From Paraburkholderia phenoliruptrix (GTDB lineage Bacteria > Pseudomonadota > Gammaproteobacteria > Burkholderiales > Burkholderiaceae): a stretch of 64,000 nucleotides of DNA. A model generated the notes under the pieces. That model was not told where the DNA came from and searched no databases. It worked only from the letters and a program-made list of their open reading frames with translations. The translations under genes were made by a program, and so were the position numbers. Position 1 is the stretch's first letter; every line of letters begins with the position of its first letter. Location of the stretch: positions 1 to 64,000 of the forward strand of contig NZ_CADIKB010000004.1 in assembly GCF_902859825.1 (NCBI RefSeq), written 5' to 3'. Below are positions 43,660-51,580 of this stretch, piece after piece.

Positions 43660-43701
43660 GATCTTAGCCGTCGAAACTTATTAAATGCTTAGGACGCCAC
43701 T
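43660..43701. repeat. 42-bp direct repeat, right copy
   Basis: Begins GATCTTAGCCGTCGAAACTT. It matches 37144-37185 with 5 mismatches in 42. The bases just before it (GTGCATTCGGTC at 43639) also resemble the PAP2 start region at 37108. Confidence 0.85.
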
Positions 43702-43726
43702 TGTACGCTCGCCTGCCGGGAGGTCA

Positions 43727-43837
43727 ATCCTCGCGTTGAACGCGCCGCTTGTGGAGGAGGCCGCGGCGGCTGCGGAGAGCTTGCGGCATCAGTCGCAGGA
43801 ATGGGAGGAGGTGGTTCGGGTGTTCAGGATGGGGTAG
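43727..43837 (+). pseudogene. 3' remnant of a methyl-accepting chemotaxis protein gene
   Basis: Frame reads ILALNA, then PLVEEAAAAAESLRHQSQE and ends VFRMG with TAG at 43835-43837, which is the C-terminus of an MCP. ILALNA normally belongs to the hairpin-tip motif NILALNA about 100 residues earlier, so the fragment looks like an internal deletion joining two LNA/QNA repeats. No ribosome site or upstream receptor sequence is present. It converges on arsN2 and overlaps its end. Confidence 0.7.
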
Positions 43838-44288
43838 GGCGTGGGGGCCGAGCGTCGACGATCAGCACCTTCTGCATTGTGATAGCAGACGCCGGACACA
43901 GGCCCCGGAATTGGCTGGATGCCAGCAGAGGCGGAGGCACTTCGTTGCGCGCAACGGGGGCAAAGCCTTGACCAGCAAAATAGTGCTCTGCCGTTGTCGT
44001 TAGCAATGCTACCGATCGAACCGCCCGCGTTCGGCACGCTGCCAACAAATGGGCGATGATGGTTTCGCCGAGGCCGCGACCACGGGCGTCCCGTGCCACA
44101 ACGATCGAGCGCATGAGAGCGAACTCGGCGTAATATTCAACGCCGCCACACGCGATGGTCCCAGATGGACCCACTCCTACGACGAAATGGGGCAGGTGCT
44201 CCGCAACGCCGGCCGTAGGCAATTCGTTGGCTTTGAGCAATGCCTCTATCGCGGCGAGGTCGGTTGCGACTGCTGATCGAAGATGCAT
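43824..44288 (-). CDS. arsN2: GNAT acetyltransferase, ArsN2 type
   Basis: The 154-residue GNAT protein (ARGRGLGETIIAHLLAACRTRAV acetyl-CoA loop; EHYFAGQGFAPVARNEVP near the C-terminus) is of the type found in arsenic operons. ArsN2 has been linked to arsenical or phosphinothricin-like N-acetylation. It is the last gene of the minus-strand ars operon. Its start is overlapped by a possible small GTG-start frame. The substrate is not deducible. Confidence 0.75.
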   Translation of the reverse strand: MHLRSAVATDLAAIEALLKANELPTAGVAEHLPHFVVGVGPSGTIACGGVEYYAEFALMRSIVVARDARGRGLGETIIAHLLAACRTRAVRSVALLTTTAEHYFAGQGFAPVARNEVPPPLLASSQFRGLCPASAITMQKVLIVDARPPRPTPS

Positions 44289-44410
44289 GATGCGGGTCCT
44301 GGTGTGCCAGTGACTCTCAACAGCCGGAACAATTTCTGCAGGCGATTGATGTCAGACACGCGAAACAGCGCAGGGTCCACCTGCGGGAGGTCAGGAGCGA
44401 GATCGGACAC
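44246..44410 (-). CDS. Possible small protein in the ars operon (54 aa, GTG start)
   Basis: GTG at 44410 has AGAGGG 4-10 bases upstream. The frame (VSDLAPDLPQVDPALFRVSD, then INRLQKLFRLLR) runs to TAG at 44248-44246, inside the arsN2 start. Its N-terminal 32 residues look like real protein, with an amphipathic helix DINRLQKLFRLL. It lies between acr3 and arsN2 and may couple their translation. No family was recognised. It could equally be chance. Confidence 0.35.
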   Translation of the reverse strand: MSDLAPDLPQVDPALFRVSDINRLQKLFRLLRVTGTPGPASCIFDQQSQPTSPR

Positions 44411-44440
44411 GTTTGCCCTCTGTGATTGATTCCATATTCG

Positions 44441-45511
44441 TCAGGCGCATTCGTACCAGTCCTTTGAGCGGTTCACTATGCGCACCACGAGCAGCATGAC
44501 GGGCACCTCGATCAGCACGCCCACGACCGTCGCGAGCGCGGCCCCCGAGTTGAAGCCGAACAGGCCGATTGCAGTGGCGACGGCCAGTTCGAAGAAGTTC
44601 GACGCACCGATCAGCGCCGACGGACAGGCAATGTTGTGCTTTTCGCCGACCGCGCGATTGAGCCCGTAGGCAAGCGCCGAATTGAAGAACACCTGGATCA
44701 GGATCGGCACGGCGAGCATCACGATGACGAGCGGCTGCTTCAGGATGGCCTCGCCCTGAAACGCAAAGAGCAGCACCAGCGTCGCCAGTAAAGCGGTGAT
44801 GGACCACGGGCCGATCTTCGCCATCGCGGCTTCGAACGCCGCTTGCCCCCTGACGAGCAGCGCCTTGCGCAGAACCTGGGCGAGGATCACCGGAATCACG
44901 ATGTAGAGCACGACGGACGTGAGCAGCGTCGCCCACGGCACCGTAATCGCCGAGATGCCGAGCAGCAGGCCGACGAGCGGCGCAAAGGCGACCACCATGA
45001 TGCTGTCGTTCAGCGCGACCTGCGAAAGTGTGAACAGCGGATCGCCACCGGTCAGCCGGCTCCAGACAAAGACCATCGCCGTGCAGGGCGCGGCGGCAAG
45101 CAGGATCAGACCCGCGACGTAACTGTCGAGTTGCTCTGCAGGCAACATCGGCGCGAACATGTGCTTGATGAAGATCCATGCGAGCAGCGCCATCGAGAAC
45201 GGTTTGACCAGCCAGTTCACAACGAGCGTGACGCCGATGCCCTTGACGTGCTGGCGCACTTCATGGAGCGAGCCGAAGTCGACCTTGACGAGCATCGGGA
45301 TGATCATCACCCAGATCAGCAGGCCGACCGGCAGATTGACATGCGCATATTCCAACCGGCCGATCGTCTGGAACACACCGGGCAGGACCTGCCCAAGCAG
45401 AATGCCTGCGACGATGCACAGCGCGACCCAGACGGTCAGGTATCGCTCAAAGAAGCTGATGGCCGGTTTTGCGGCCGGCGTTCCCGAAGCGGCAACATTG
45501 GGGGTGTTCAT
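44441..45511 (-). CDS. acr3: Arsenite efflux permease, ACR3 family
   Basis: The 356-residue inner-membrane protein has 10 helices and the ACR3 fold of the BART superfamily. The conserved Cys in AAAPCTAMVFVWSRLTGGDP and the Glu in SNFFELAVATAIGLFG are key transport residues. It exports arsenite. It lies between arsC and arsN2 in the same direction. It is an ACR3 type, not ArsB. Confidence 0.95.
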   Translation of the reverse strand: MNTPNVAASGTPAAKPAISFFERYLTVWVALCIVAGILLGQVLPGVFQTIGRLEYAHVNLPVGLLIWVMIIPMLVKVDFGSLHEVRQHVKGIGVTLVVNWLVKPFSMALLAWIFIKHMFAPMLPAEQLDSYVAGLILLAAAPCTAMVFVWSRLTGGDPLFTLSQVALNDSIMVVAFAPLVGLLLGISAITVPWATLLTSVVLYIVIPVILAQVLRKALLVRGQAAFEAAMAKIGPWSITALLATLVLLFAFQGEAILKQPLVIVMLAVPILIQVFFNSALAYGLNRAVGEKHNIACPSALIGASNFFELAVATAIGLFGFNSGAALATVVGVLIEVPVMLLVVRIVNRSKDWYECA

Positions 45512-45533
45512 TGTGTGACTCGACGGGAAGGGT

Positions 45534-46028
45534 TCAGCTTTGAAGGATGTCGTTCAGCGCCTGCTGCAACTCGGCGTTGTCCAGACTTTCGAGGGGAAGT
45601 GCCAGCAGTTGCAGCATGCGGTAGCCAATCGCTTCGCGCGTGAGGTTGAAGGCGTGCCGCTTGCCTTCATCGCCGCCCGGCACGTTCGACGGATCGGCAT
45701 AGCCCCAGTGAATCTTGACAGGGCTTCCCGGCCAGAACGGGCACTGTTCGGCCGCTGCGCTGTCGCAGACCGTGATGACGATGCGCATGTGCGGTGCGCC
45801 ATCCTGCGCGAATTCATCCCAGCTCTTGCTGCGATAGCCTTGCATATCGATACCTGCGTTCGTCAGCGCTTCAAGTGCGAACGGATTGATGCGCCCGCTC
45901 GGGGCGCTGCCGGCGCTATACGCGCGGACGTCCTTGCCGAGCTTCTTCGCCCAGTGGTTCAGCATGCCCTCGGAAAGCACACTGCGTGCAGAATTGTGTG
46001 TGCACAGAATGAGTACGTTCGTGGTCAT
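45534..46028 (-). CDS. arsC: Arsenate reductase, low-molecular-weight phosphatase type
   Basis: The 164-residue cytosolic protein reduces arsenate to arsenite for Acr3. The P-loop C-T-H-N-S-A-R starts at Cys9, and VCDSAAAEQCPFWPG holds another cysteine pair expected of the thioredoxin- or mycothiol-coupled class. The general-acid loop is HWGYADPSN. It lies 61 bases after arsR and 22 before acr3. Confidence 0.93.
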   Translation of the reverse strand: MTTNVLILCTHNSARSVLSEGMLNHWAKKLGKDVRAYSAGSAPSGRINPFALEALTNAGIDMQGYRSKSWDEFAQDGAPHMRIVITVCDSAAAEQCPFWPGSPVKIHWGYADPSNVPGGDEGKRHAFNLTREAIGYRMLQLLALPLESLDNAELQQALNDILQS

Positions 46029-46089
46029 GGCGTTATATCGTCAACGTGGAGTAGACGTGGACGTGAAGCCCCTTCATGGTGGTTCTCCG

Positions 46090-46413
46090 TCAACATTTGC
46101 ACGAGTCCGCGCCTGGCTGGAGGCAAGGTTGTCCCTGGCAGCAGTTTTCGGTCAGAAAGCCAAGCACCGCACTCATCTGGTCGTAGGCGGCCCGATAGAT
46201 CAGGCTCCGCCCGTCGCGCTCCTGCGTGACGAGCCCCGCGTGCATCAACTCCTTCAGGTGAAAGGAGAGCGTCGCGTTGGGAACGCCGAGTTGCTCCGCC
46301 ATGGCGCCCGGCGTCAAGCCGCTCGGACCAGCGACGACCAGCATGCGGAACACACGCAGGCGTAGCTCGTGGGCGAGCGCCGCAAGTGCGCGGATAACGT
46401 CTTTATTTTCCAT
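46090..46413 (-). CDS. arsR: ArsR-family metalloid-sensing repressor
   Basis: The 107-residue winged-helix protein (LGVPNATLSFHLKELMHAGLV) has a C-terminal Cys cluster N-C-C-Q-G-Q-P-C-LQPGADS-C-K-C, likely the As(III)/Sb(III) site. This differs from the E. coli helix-3 CVC site and resembles the C-terminal type. It represses its own operon through a site overlapping its start. Confidence 0.93.
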   Translation of the reverse strand: MENKDVIRALAALAHELRLRVFRMLVVAGPSGLTPGAMAEQLGVPNATLSFHLKELMHAGLVTQERDGRSLIYRAAYDQMSAVLGFLTENCCQGQPCLQPGADSCKC

Positions 46414-46435
46414 ATTTCCAATATATTCGAAATAT
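46412..46435. promoter_or_regulatory. Candidate ArsR operator
   Basis: Perfect inverted repeat ATATTTC-N10-GAAATAT, AT-rich in a GC-rich context, overlapping the arsR start codon. ArsR sites are typically imperfect palindromes near -10/+1. Confidence 0.6.
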
Positions 46436-46887
46436 TGTGCGAAAGCAAATCGCTGCGGCAGCTAAAGCACACCAACCCGCCCAGCTTCTCGAAGGCTCGC
46501 TATGGATGACCTCCTAGGCCTCAGCGATGCTCACGGCGCCAGCGCCGCCACCACGCCCCACGCGCGATCGAACCCGCTAGCGCCCCGGACTCACCCCGTA
46601 CATCCGCCTGAAGGCAAGGCTGAACGCCGTTGCCGACTCATAGCCTATTTGCCGCGCAATGGCGGCGAGCGGTTCGTCCCCTGCCTTCAGTGCGCAGGTG
46701 ATGCTCAACAGCTGGGAGATCCTCGGACAGTTCATGTACCCGCCCGCAGCCTATCGCCGCAACGGTCCGGGAGAGGGTTTTCAACGCTGAGAACCCGCTC
46801 GACACAACTTACGGCCGTTAGCCTGCGCGAAGCGGCACCGGAGGTGCAGCGACTCGGACCGGTATTGGCCTTCCCCCGGACGTATCT
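46436..46887. other. Region between arsR and the SDR gene
   Basis: About 450 bases without an intact gene. The minus strand holds an AraC-family C-terminal remnant at 46577-46735. Short plus-strand PAAYRR-coding sequence near 46742-46760 also recalls an AraC C-terminus, but is too short to support. Confidence 0.5.
46577..46735 (-). pseudogene. AraC-family regulator, C-terminal remnant
   Basis: Minus-strand frame ending in TAG at 46579-46577 reads QLLSITCALKAGDEPLAAIA, then RQIGYESATAFSLAFRRMYG and VSPGR, the second HTH of an AraC/XylS regulator. The first HTH and the effector domain are missing. An in-frame ATG at 46735 is at the break. Confidence 0.75.
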
Positions 46888-47766
46888 TCAAGCCGTGGCG
46901 GACCGCCTTTTCGTCTCGGCGAGGTAGGCCAGTCCGAGGCTCTCGAGCGCCTGCGCCTGAACCGATGCCGCTTGAGCGTTGACGGCATCCGCGCCGAATG
47001 ACTGCCCCACGACCCAACGTGCAGGGCGCGTACCGTTTGCCTGCTCGACTAGCTGCACGATTGCATCGGCCACATCGTGCGGATTCGGCGCGTGGTCGCT
47101 CGCGAACAGCGCCATTAACGTCTGTACCATCTTGTCCGGAATCGCACCGGCTTCACCGTAGCCAGGCGCACGCGCGGCGTCGGCGGGCCACTGCGCGCTG
47201 ACGAAGATATTCGTTGGATAGTGACTGGGTTGAACGAGGACGACGTCGATGCCCAACGTCGATAACTCATAACGGTAGCTGTCGGTTAAAGCTTCAATGG
47301 CGAACTTCGATGCGCCATAGAGACCGAAGAACGGAAACGTCACGCGGCCGAGTATCGAGCCGATGTTCACGACCAGGCCTTCACCCTGTTTCCTGAAGGC
47401 CGGCAATACCGCTCTCAAGGTTCGCTGGATGCCGAATACATTCACGTCGAAGAGTGCCTGTACCTGCCTTGTCGTGAATGCCTCGGAAACGCCAGCTGAC
47501 CCGATACCTGCGTTGTTGATCAGAACATCGAGACGACCCGCATTTTGCAGTACTAAGGCTACGCCGCGTTCGACGGACGCATCGTCCGTCACGTCGAGTT
47601 CGATGACATGCAGGCCTCCCGCCCTGAGGGTATCGGCATGAGGCTGGTTTCGGCCGGCGCTGTCGCGCATCGACGCGAAGACCCGGTGCCCGGCGCGTGC
47701 GAGCGTCTGTGCAGTGTCGCGGCCGAAGCCGCTGCTGGCGCCGGTTATCAGAATATTTTTAGGCAT
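46888..47766 (-). CDS. Short-chain dehydrogenase/reductase
   Basis: The 292-residue classical SDR has TGASSGFG (near 9-16), NNAG (near 83-86) and the catalytic Ser/Tyr-Lys in IGSILGRVTFPFFGLYGASKF. It is cytosolic and NAD(P)-dependent. The substrate is unknown. The start at 47766 follows typical context, and a 7-codon extension to 47787 is possible. It abuts a divergent AraC-family remnant. Confidence 0.87.
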   Translation of the reverse strand: MPKNILITGASSGFGRDTAQTLARAGHRVFASMRDSAGRNQPHADTLRAGGLHVIELDVTDDASVERGVALVLQNAGRLDVLINNAGIGSAGVSEAFTTRQVQALFDVNVFGIQRTLRAVLPAFRKQGEGLVVNIGSILGRVTFPFFGLYGASKFAIEALTDSYRYELSTLGIDVVLVQPSHYPTNIFVSAQWPADAARAPGYGEAGAIPDKMVQTLMALFASDHAPNPHDVADAIVQLVEQANGTRPARWVVGQSFGADAVNAQAASVQAQALESLGLAYLAETKRRSATA

Positions 47767-47769
47767 GCT

Positions 47770-48105
47770 GTGGATTACCTTGCACACGCCGATCCCCTGG
47801 TCGCGCGATTCGAGCGATGGGCTCGCGAGAACCTTTCCGTGGGTTTTTCGCTTCAGAGCGCGGCAGCCGCATTAGCCGTCGGACCGCGCACGCTGCAGCG
47901 CCGTACGGAGGGGGTACTGGGCAAGTCGCCATTGGCGTTCTTCCAGGATCTGCGCATCGAGCGGGCGCAGAGTCTCGTCTCCATGGGTTACGACCTGGAG
48001 AAAATCGCAAGCGAGGTGGGCTACGCGGATTCCGCGACGTTGCGAGCCTTGCTGCGTCGCAGGCTCGGCCGTGGCGTGCGGGAGCTGCGCGCGAGCAATC
48101 GGTAG
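47770..48105 (+). pseudogene. GlxA-type AraC regulator, 3' remnant
   Basis: Reads VDYLAHADPLVARFERWARE, then two HTHs ending in GYADSATLRALLRRRLGRGVREL. This is the DNA-binding half of a GlxA/CdhR-type regulator. The DJ-1/PfpI-like N-terminal half is missing, replaced by the divergent SDR start 4 bases away. The frame continues upstream to 47608 through SDR antisense and has no real start. Confidence 0.75.
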
Positions 48106-48204
48106 CGTCCGCGGCACGGATCGGCATTTCTCGCCGACGTGGAGAGACGCAGCGTCGAGGACCGTCGCTGCGTCGGCACCGGCGCGGTCCTGCGCTGCGA
48201 TGCA

Positions 48205-49137
48205 CTAGCGCGTGCGGGCTCGCTCCTGGTTGCCCGTCAGTTCGACGATGAAGTCAAGAAACGCCCGGGTCTTTGCCGGTACGTGATGCCGGGATGGGTA
48301 GTAGGCGTATAAGGGGTACCGCTCGTCGGTCCACTCGGGAAAGAGATTGATCAGCCGGCCGTCGGCAATCAGGTGCTCGGCGCCGAGCAGCAGCATCTGC
48401 GCAATTCCGGAACCGGCGAGACACGCGTTGAGCAGGGCGCCCGGATCGTTTACCGTGAGGCGCCCCCGAGTGTCGACCACAAGGCGTTTGCGCCTGCGAT
48501 GGAATTCCCACTGGAACGGCTTGCCGGTCTCCGGGTTGCGAAATTCGAGGCATCGGTGGCTTCGGCTTTCGAGGTCCTCGGGTTTTGCTGGCCGTCCACG
48601 GCGCGCGACGTACGAGGGCGCCGCGACCGTCACAATCGGGGTATCGAGCAGCTTTCTCGCGATCAGCGTCGACGCCTGCGGTTCGCCGAATCGCACGGCG
48701 AGGTCGAAGCCATCCATGACGAGGTCGCCCAAACTGTCTCGCGCGATGAACTCGATGTCGAGTTCGGGATGCGCATCCATGAACGCATCGAGTGGTTGCC
48801 CGAGAATGGTCCGGTAGACGACAGGGTCCAGATTGATTCTCAGCTTTCCGCGCACCGCGGAGGCGCCACCTGCCGCGGCCGCGGCCGCTTCCTCCAGTCC
48901 CGCGAGGTGGGGCATGACCTGCTCGTAAAAGCGGCGGCCCTCTTCAGTCAGCGAGACGGAGCGCGTGGTTCGGTTGAAGAGCCGGATGTTCAGCCTTTTT
49001 TCCAGCCGCGCAATCGCCCGGCTGACGCCCGGCGGCGTCATGCCTATCACTTCCGAGGCGGCCGCGAACGTCCCGGCATCCACCACGGCGGCGAACACGC
49101 TGATGCTGCCGGACAGCTTCTCGCTACTGGATCTCAT
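48205..49137 (-). CDS. LysR-family regulator
   Basis: The 310-residue protein has HTH FAAVVDAGTFAAASEVIGMTPPGVSRAIARLEKRL and effector domain (DLGDLVMDGFDLAVRFGEP-like). It is divergent from the NmrA-like gene at 49347, which it likely regulates. The start at 49137 gives MRSSSEKLSGSISVFAAV. An upstream frame to 49215 lacks support. Confidence 0.85.
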   Translation of the reverse strand: MRSSSEKLSGSISVFAAVVDAGTFAAASEVIGMTPPGVSRAIARLEKRLNIRLFNRTTRSVSLTEEGRRFYEQVMPHLAGLEEAAAAAAGGASAVRGKLRINLDPVVYRTILGQPLDAFMDAHPELDIEFIARDSLGDLVMDGFDLAVRFGEPQASTLIARKLLDTPIVTVAAPSYVARRGRPAKPEDLESRSHRCLEFRNPETGKPFQWEFHRRRKRLVVDTRGRLTVNDPGALLNACLAGSGIAQMLLLGAEHLIADGRLINLFPEWTDERYPLYAYYPSRHHVPAKTRAFLDFIVELTGNQERARTR

Positions 49138-49247
49138 GGTGGTTCCAGTGAATAGGGGTGGCCAATCGCGAGCGGCCACTGAAGGCCGGCGCGCCGACGG
49201 CACCCGGTGCAGCAATGCGTGCCGTCCGCGTCGATCATGCCGAATTG

Positions 49248-49262
49248 GTGACTCGTTGTCAC
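49248..49262. promoter_or_regulatory. Candidate LysR operator
   Basis: Perfect inverted repeat GTGAC-N5-GTCAC in the shared promoter of the LysR and NmrA-like genes. Confidence 0.4.
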
Positions 49263-49346
49263 TTATCTAATGCCATCCATGTTGTTTTGTTTCGTTCGGT
49301 GTTTGCCCAGAATGCGAACGACGTATTCACACCTGGAGGATGAGCA

Positions 49347-50213
49347 ATGTATGCAATAACAGGAATCACCGGCAAGGTCGGCGGCGCGCTGGCCCGCCAG
49401 CTGCTGGCAGCAGGTCAGCCGGTGCGCGCAGTCGCGCGCGACGCGACGCGGGCCGGATCGTGGGCGGAGCGCGGTTGCGAGATCGCGACGGCTCGCATGG
49501 AAGACCCTTCATCGCTCGCCGACGCGTTTGCAGGCGCGACGGGCGTTTTTATCCTGCTGCCTCCGGAGTTCGATCCGCAGCTCGGGTATCCGGAAGCACG
49601 CAAGGTGATCGAAGCCGTCTCCGCAGCGCTTATGAAGGCGCTCCCCGAAAGGGTCGTTTGCCTGTCGACAATCGGCGCGCAGGCTAAAGAGCCCAATCTG
49701 CTCACGCAACTCACGCTGATGGAGCAGGCGCTGCGCGAGATGCCGATGCCGGTGACGTTCCTGCGACCTGGCTGGTTCATGGAGAACGCCGCGTGGGACG
49801 TCGCGTCCGCGCGCGACAACGGCGTCGTCGCCAGTTACCTCCAGCCGCTCGACAAGCCCGTGCCGATGGTCGCCACCGCGGACGTCGGCCGCGTCGCGGC
49901 AGAACTACTCCAGCAGACATGGCACGGTGTGCGCACCGTCGAGCTCGAAGGCCCCCGCCGGGTGAGTCCGAACGACCTCGCGTCGGCCTTCGCCCGCGTG
50001 TTGAGCCGTGAGGTACGCGCGGAAGCGGTCGACAGGCGAACCTGGGAGGCGCTGTTCCGCGCGCAGGGCATGAAGCATCCGTTACCGCGCATGCGCATGC
50101 TGGACGGCTTCAACGAAGGCTGGATCGATTTCGAGAGTTCTCCTGACGAAATCTTGCACGGCCACGTCGCATTGGAGACGGTTCTGGGCGAACTTGTGTC
50201 GCGTACGGTCTGA
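49347..50213 (+). CDS. NmrA/SDR-a5-like NAD(P)-binding protein
   Basis: The 288-residue atypical SDR has the N-terminal Rossmann motif TGITGKVGGALARQL and VVCLSTIGAQ. It lacks a YxxxK catalytic pair, as in NmrA-like and QorB-like proteins, so it may be a reductase or redox sensor. The start follows GGAGG. It is the first of a plus-strand set with the PLP enzyme and MoaF-like gene. Confidence 0.78.
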   Translation: MYAITGITGKVGGALARQLLAAGQPVRAVARDATRAGSWAERGCEIATARMEDPSSLADAFAGATGVFILLPPEFDPQLGYPEARKVIEAVSAALMKALPERVVCLSTIGAQAKEPNLLTQLTLMEQALREMPMPVTFLRPGWFMENAAWDVASARDNGVVASYLQPLDKPVPMVATADVGRVAAELLQQTWHGVRTVELEGPRRVSPNDLASAFARVLSREVRAEAVDRRTWEALFRAQGMKHPLPRMRMLDGFNEGWIDFESSPDEILHGHVALETVLGELVSRTV

Positions 50214-50492
50214 ACCCATTCGGCGGGCGACGCGTGGCGCGAGCGCGCGACGCTCCGCCTGCGCAGCGGGCTCCACGCCAAACGAAGGGCGGCATTCCAC
50301 CTCGGGAGGAATGTCGCAATTGTCGCCATTAATGTCATTTCTGACTATGGCGCACGGCCCCGCCGCGAGTCTAGACTGCGAGGCATTCCAACTGGGCGCT
50401 CGGCGCGTTCGCTGCGTGGTCTACGTCGCAGGCATTCCCGTCGTTCCGCCGCCCCTTTGCGTCTTACCGGTTTGCCTACTCCAGAGGTCACC

Positions 50493-51431
50493 ATGAAATC
50501 GACTCCCGGCAATATCCTCGACACGATCGGCAACACGTCGCTCGTCCCTTTGCGAAACGTGGTCCCGAAGAACGGCGCGCGCGTTTTCGTCAAGCTCGAA
50601 AGTCAGAATTCGACTGGCAGCATGAAAGACCGGATCGCGCTCGAGATGATCGAAGCGCCCGAACGCGACGGGCGTCTGAAGCCCGGCGGCGCAGTGGTCG
50701 AATACACCGGCGGCAGCACAGGCGTGTCGCTCGCACTGGTGTGCGCGGTCAAGCGGCATCCGCTGCATCTGGTTTCATCGGATGCGTTCTCGGAGGAGAA
50801 ACTGGACCACATGCGCCTGCTTGGCGCGAAGCTGACGATCGTCCCCAGCGACAACGGCAAGCAGACCGAAAAGCTGACCAAGGACATGATTCGCGAAGCG
50901 CATCGGATTGCCGCAGAGATGGGCGCCTACATTACTGCGCAGATGGAAAACACCGATCAACTCAACGCCTATACGAAGATGGCCGACGAGATCTGGGAGC
51001 AGACCGGCGGCCGTCTCGACGGCTTCGTTCAGAGCGTCGGCACGGCCGCGTCGCTGCGCGCGACTTCGCGGCGCTTGCGCGAGCACGATGCACGCATTCG
51101 GATCACCGGGGTCGAGCCGGCAGAATCCGCGGTGCTGTCGGGTGGCCCGACTGGGGCGCACAAGATAGACGGGATCGGCGCGGGCTATGTCGTGCCGCTC
51201 TGGCACGACGGCATCGCCGACGAACTCGAGCGTGTCTCGACGGACGATGCGAGAGCTATGGCGTTCCGGCTGGCCGCTGAGGAGGGGCTCCTCTGCGGAA
51301 CCTCGACGGGAGCCAACGTAACCGGCGCATTGCGACTCGCGGAACGGCTGGGCCCCGACGCCACCATCGTGACGATCATGTGCGACACAGGCATGAAGTA
51401 TCTGAAGTCGTTCGCGCAGACCCTGGGGTGA
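50493..51431 (+). CDS. Cysteine-synthase-family PLP enzyme
   Basis: The 312-residue fold-type II PLP protein has Schiff-base Lys45 in STGSMKDR, EYTGGSTGVSLA (the substrate loop, normally ETSGNTG) and a C-terminal GTSTGAN. The phosphate-binding loop reads VGTAASLRATS, not the usual GTGGT. A variant beta-replacement or lyase activity is possible. The start follows AGAGG. It lies 280 bases after the NmrA-like gene. Confidence 0.8.
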   Translation: MKSTPGNILDTIGNTSLVPLRNVVPKNGARVFVKLESQNSTGSMKDRIALEMIEAPERDGRLKPGGAVVEYTGGSTGVSLALVCAVKRHPLHLVSSDAFSEEKLDHMRLLGAKLTIVPSDNGKQTEKLTKDMIREAHRIAAEMGAYITAQMENTDQLNAYTKMADEIWEQTGGRLDGFVQSVGTAASLRATSRRLREHDARIRITGVEPAESAVLSGGPTGAHKIDGIGAGYVVPLWHDGIADELERVSTDDARAMAFRLAAEEGLLCGTSTGANVTGALRLAERLGPDATIVTIMCDTGMKYLKSFAQTLG

Positions 51432-51580
51432 TGGCTTCCTTGATGTAATGAAGCCCCAGCAGCCGTTGTCATCCTTCTGGTCGATGTCGAGCGCGGCGCC
51501 GCGTCTGTAGAGTGGGTGCATGTGCCGCCGTTCAATGAGCGGCGCATGTTCAGCCTTCGTCCCACAGGAGCCGCTTCGTC

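Noticed and set aside
37144..43701. Integrated phage or ICE between the direct repeats
   Set aside because: No integrase, transposase, relaxase or phage structural gene is visible between or beside the repeats.
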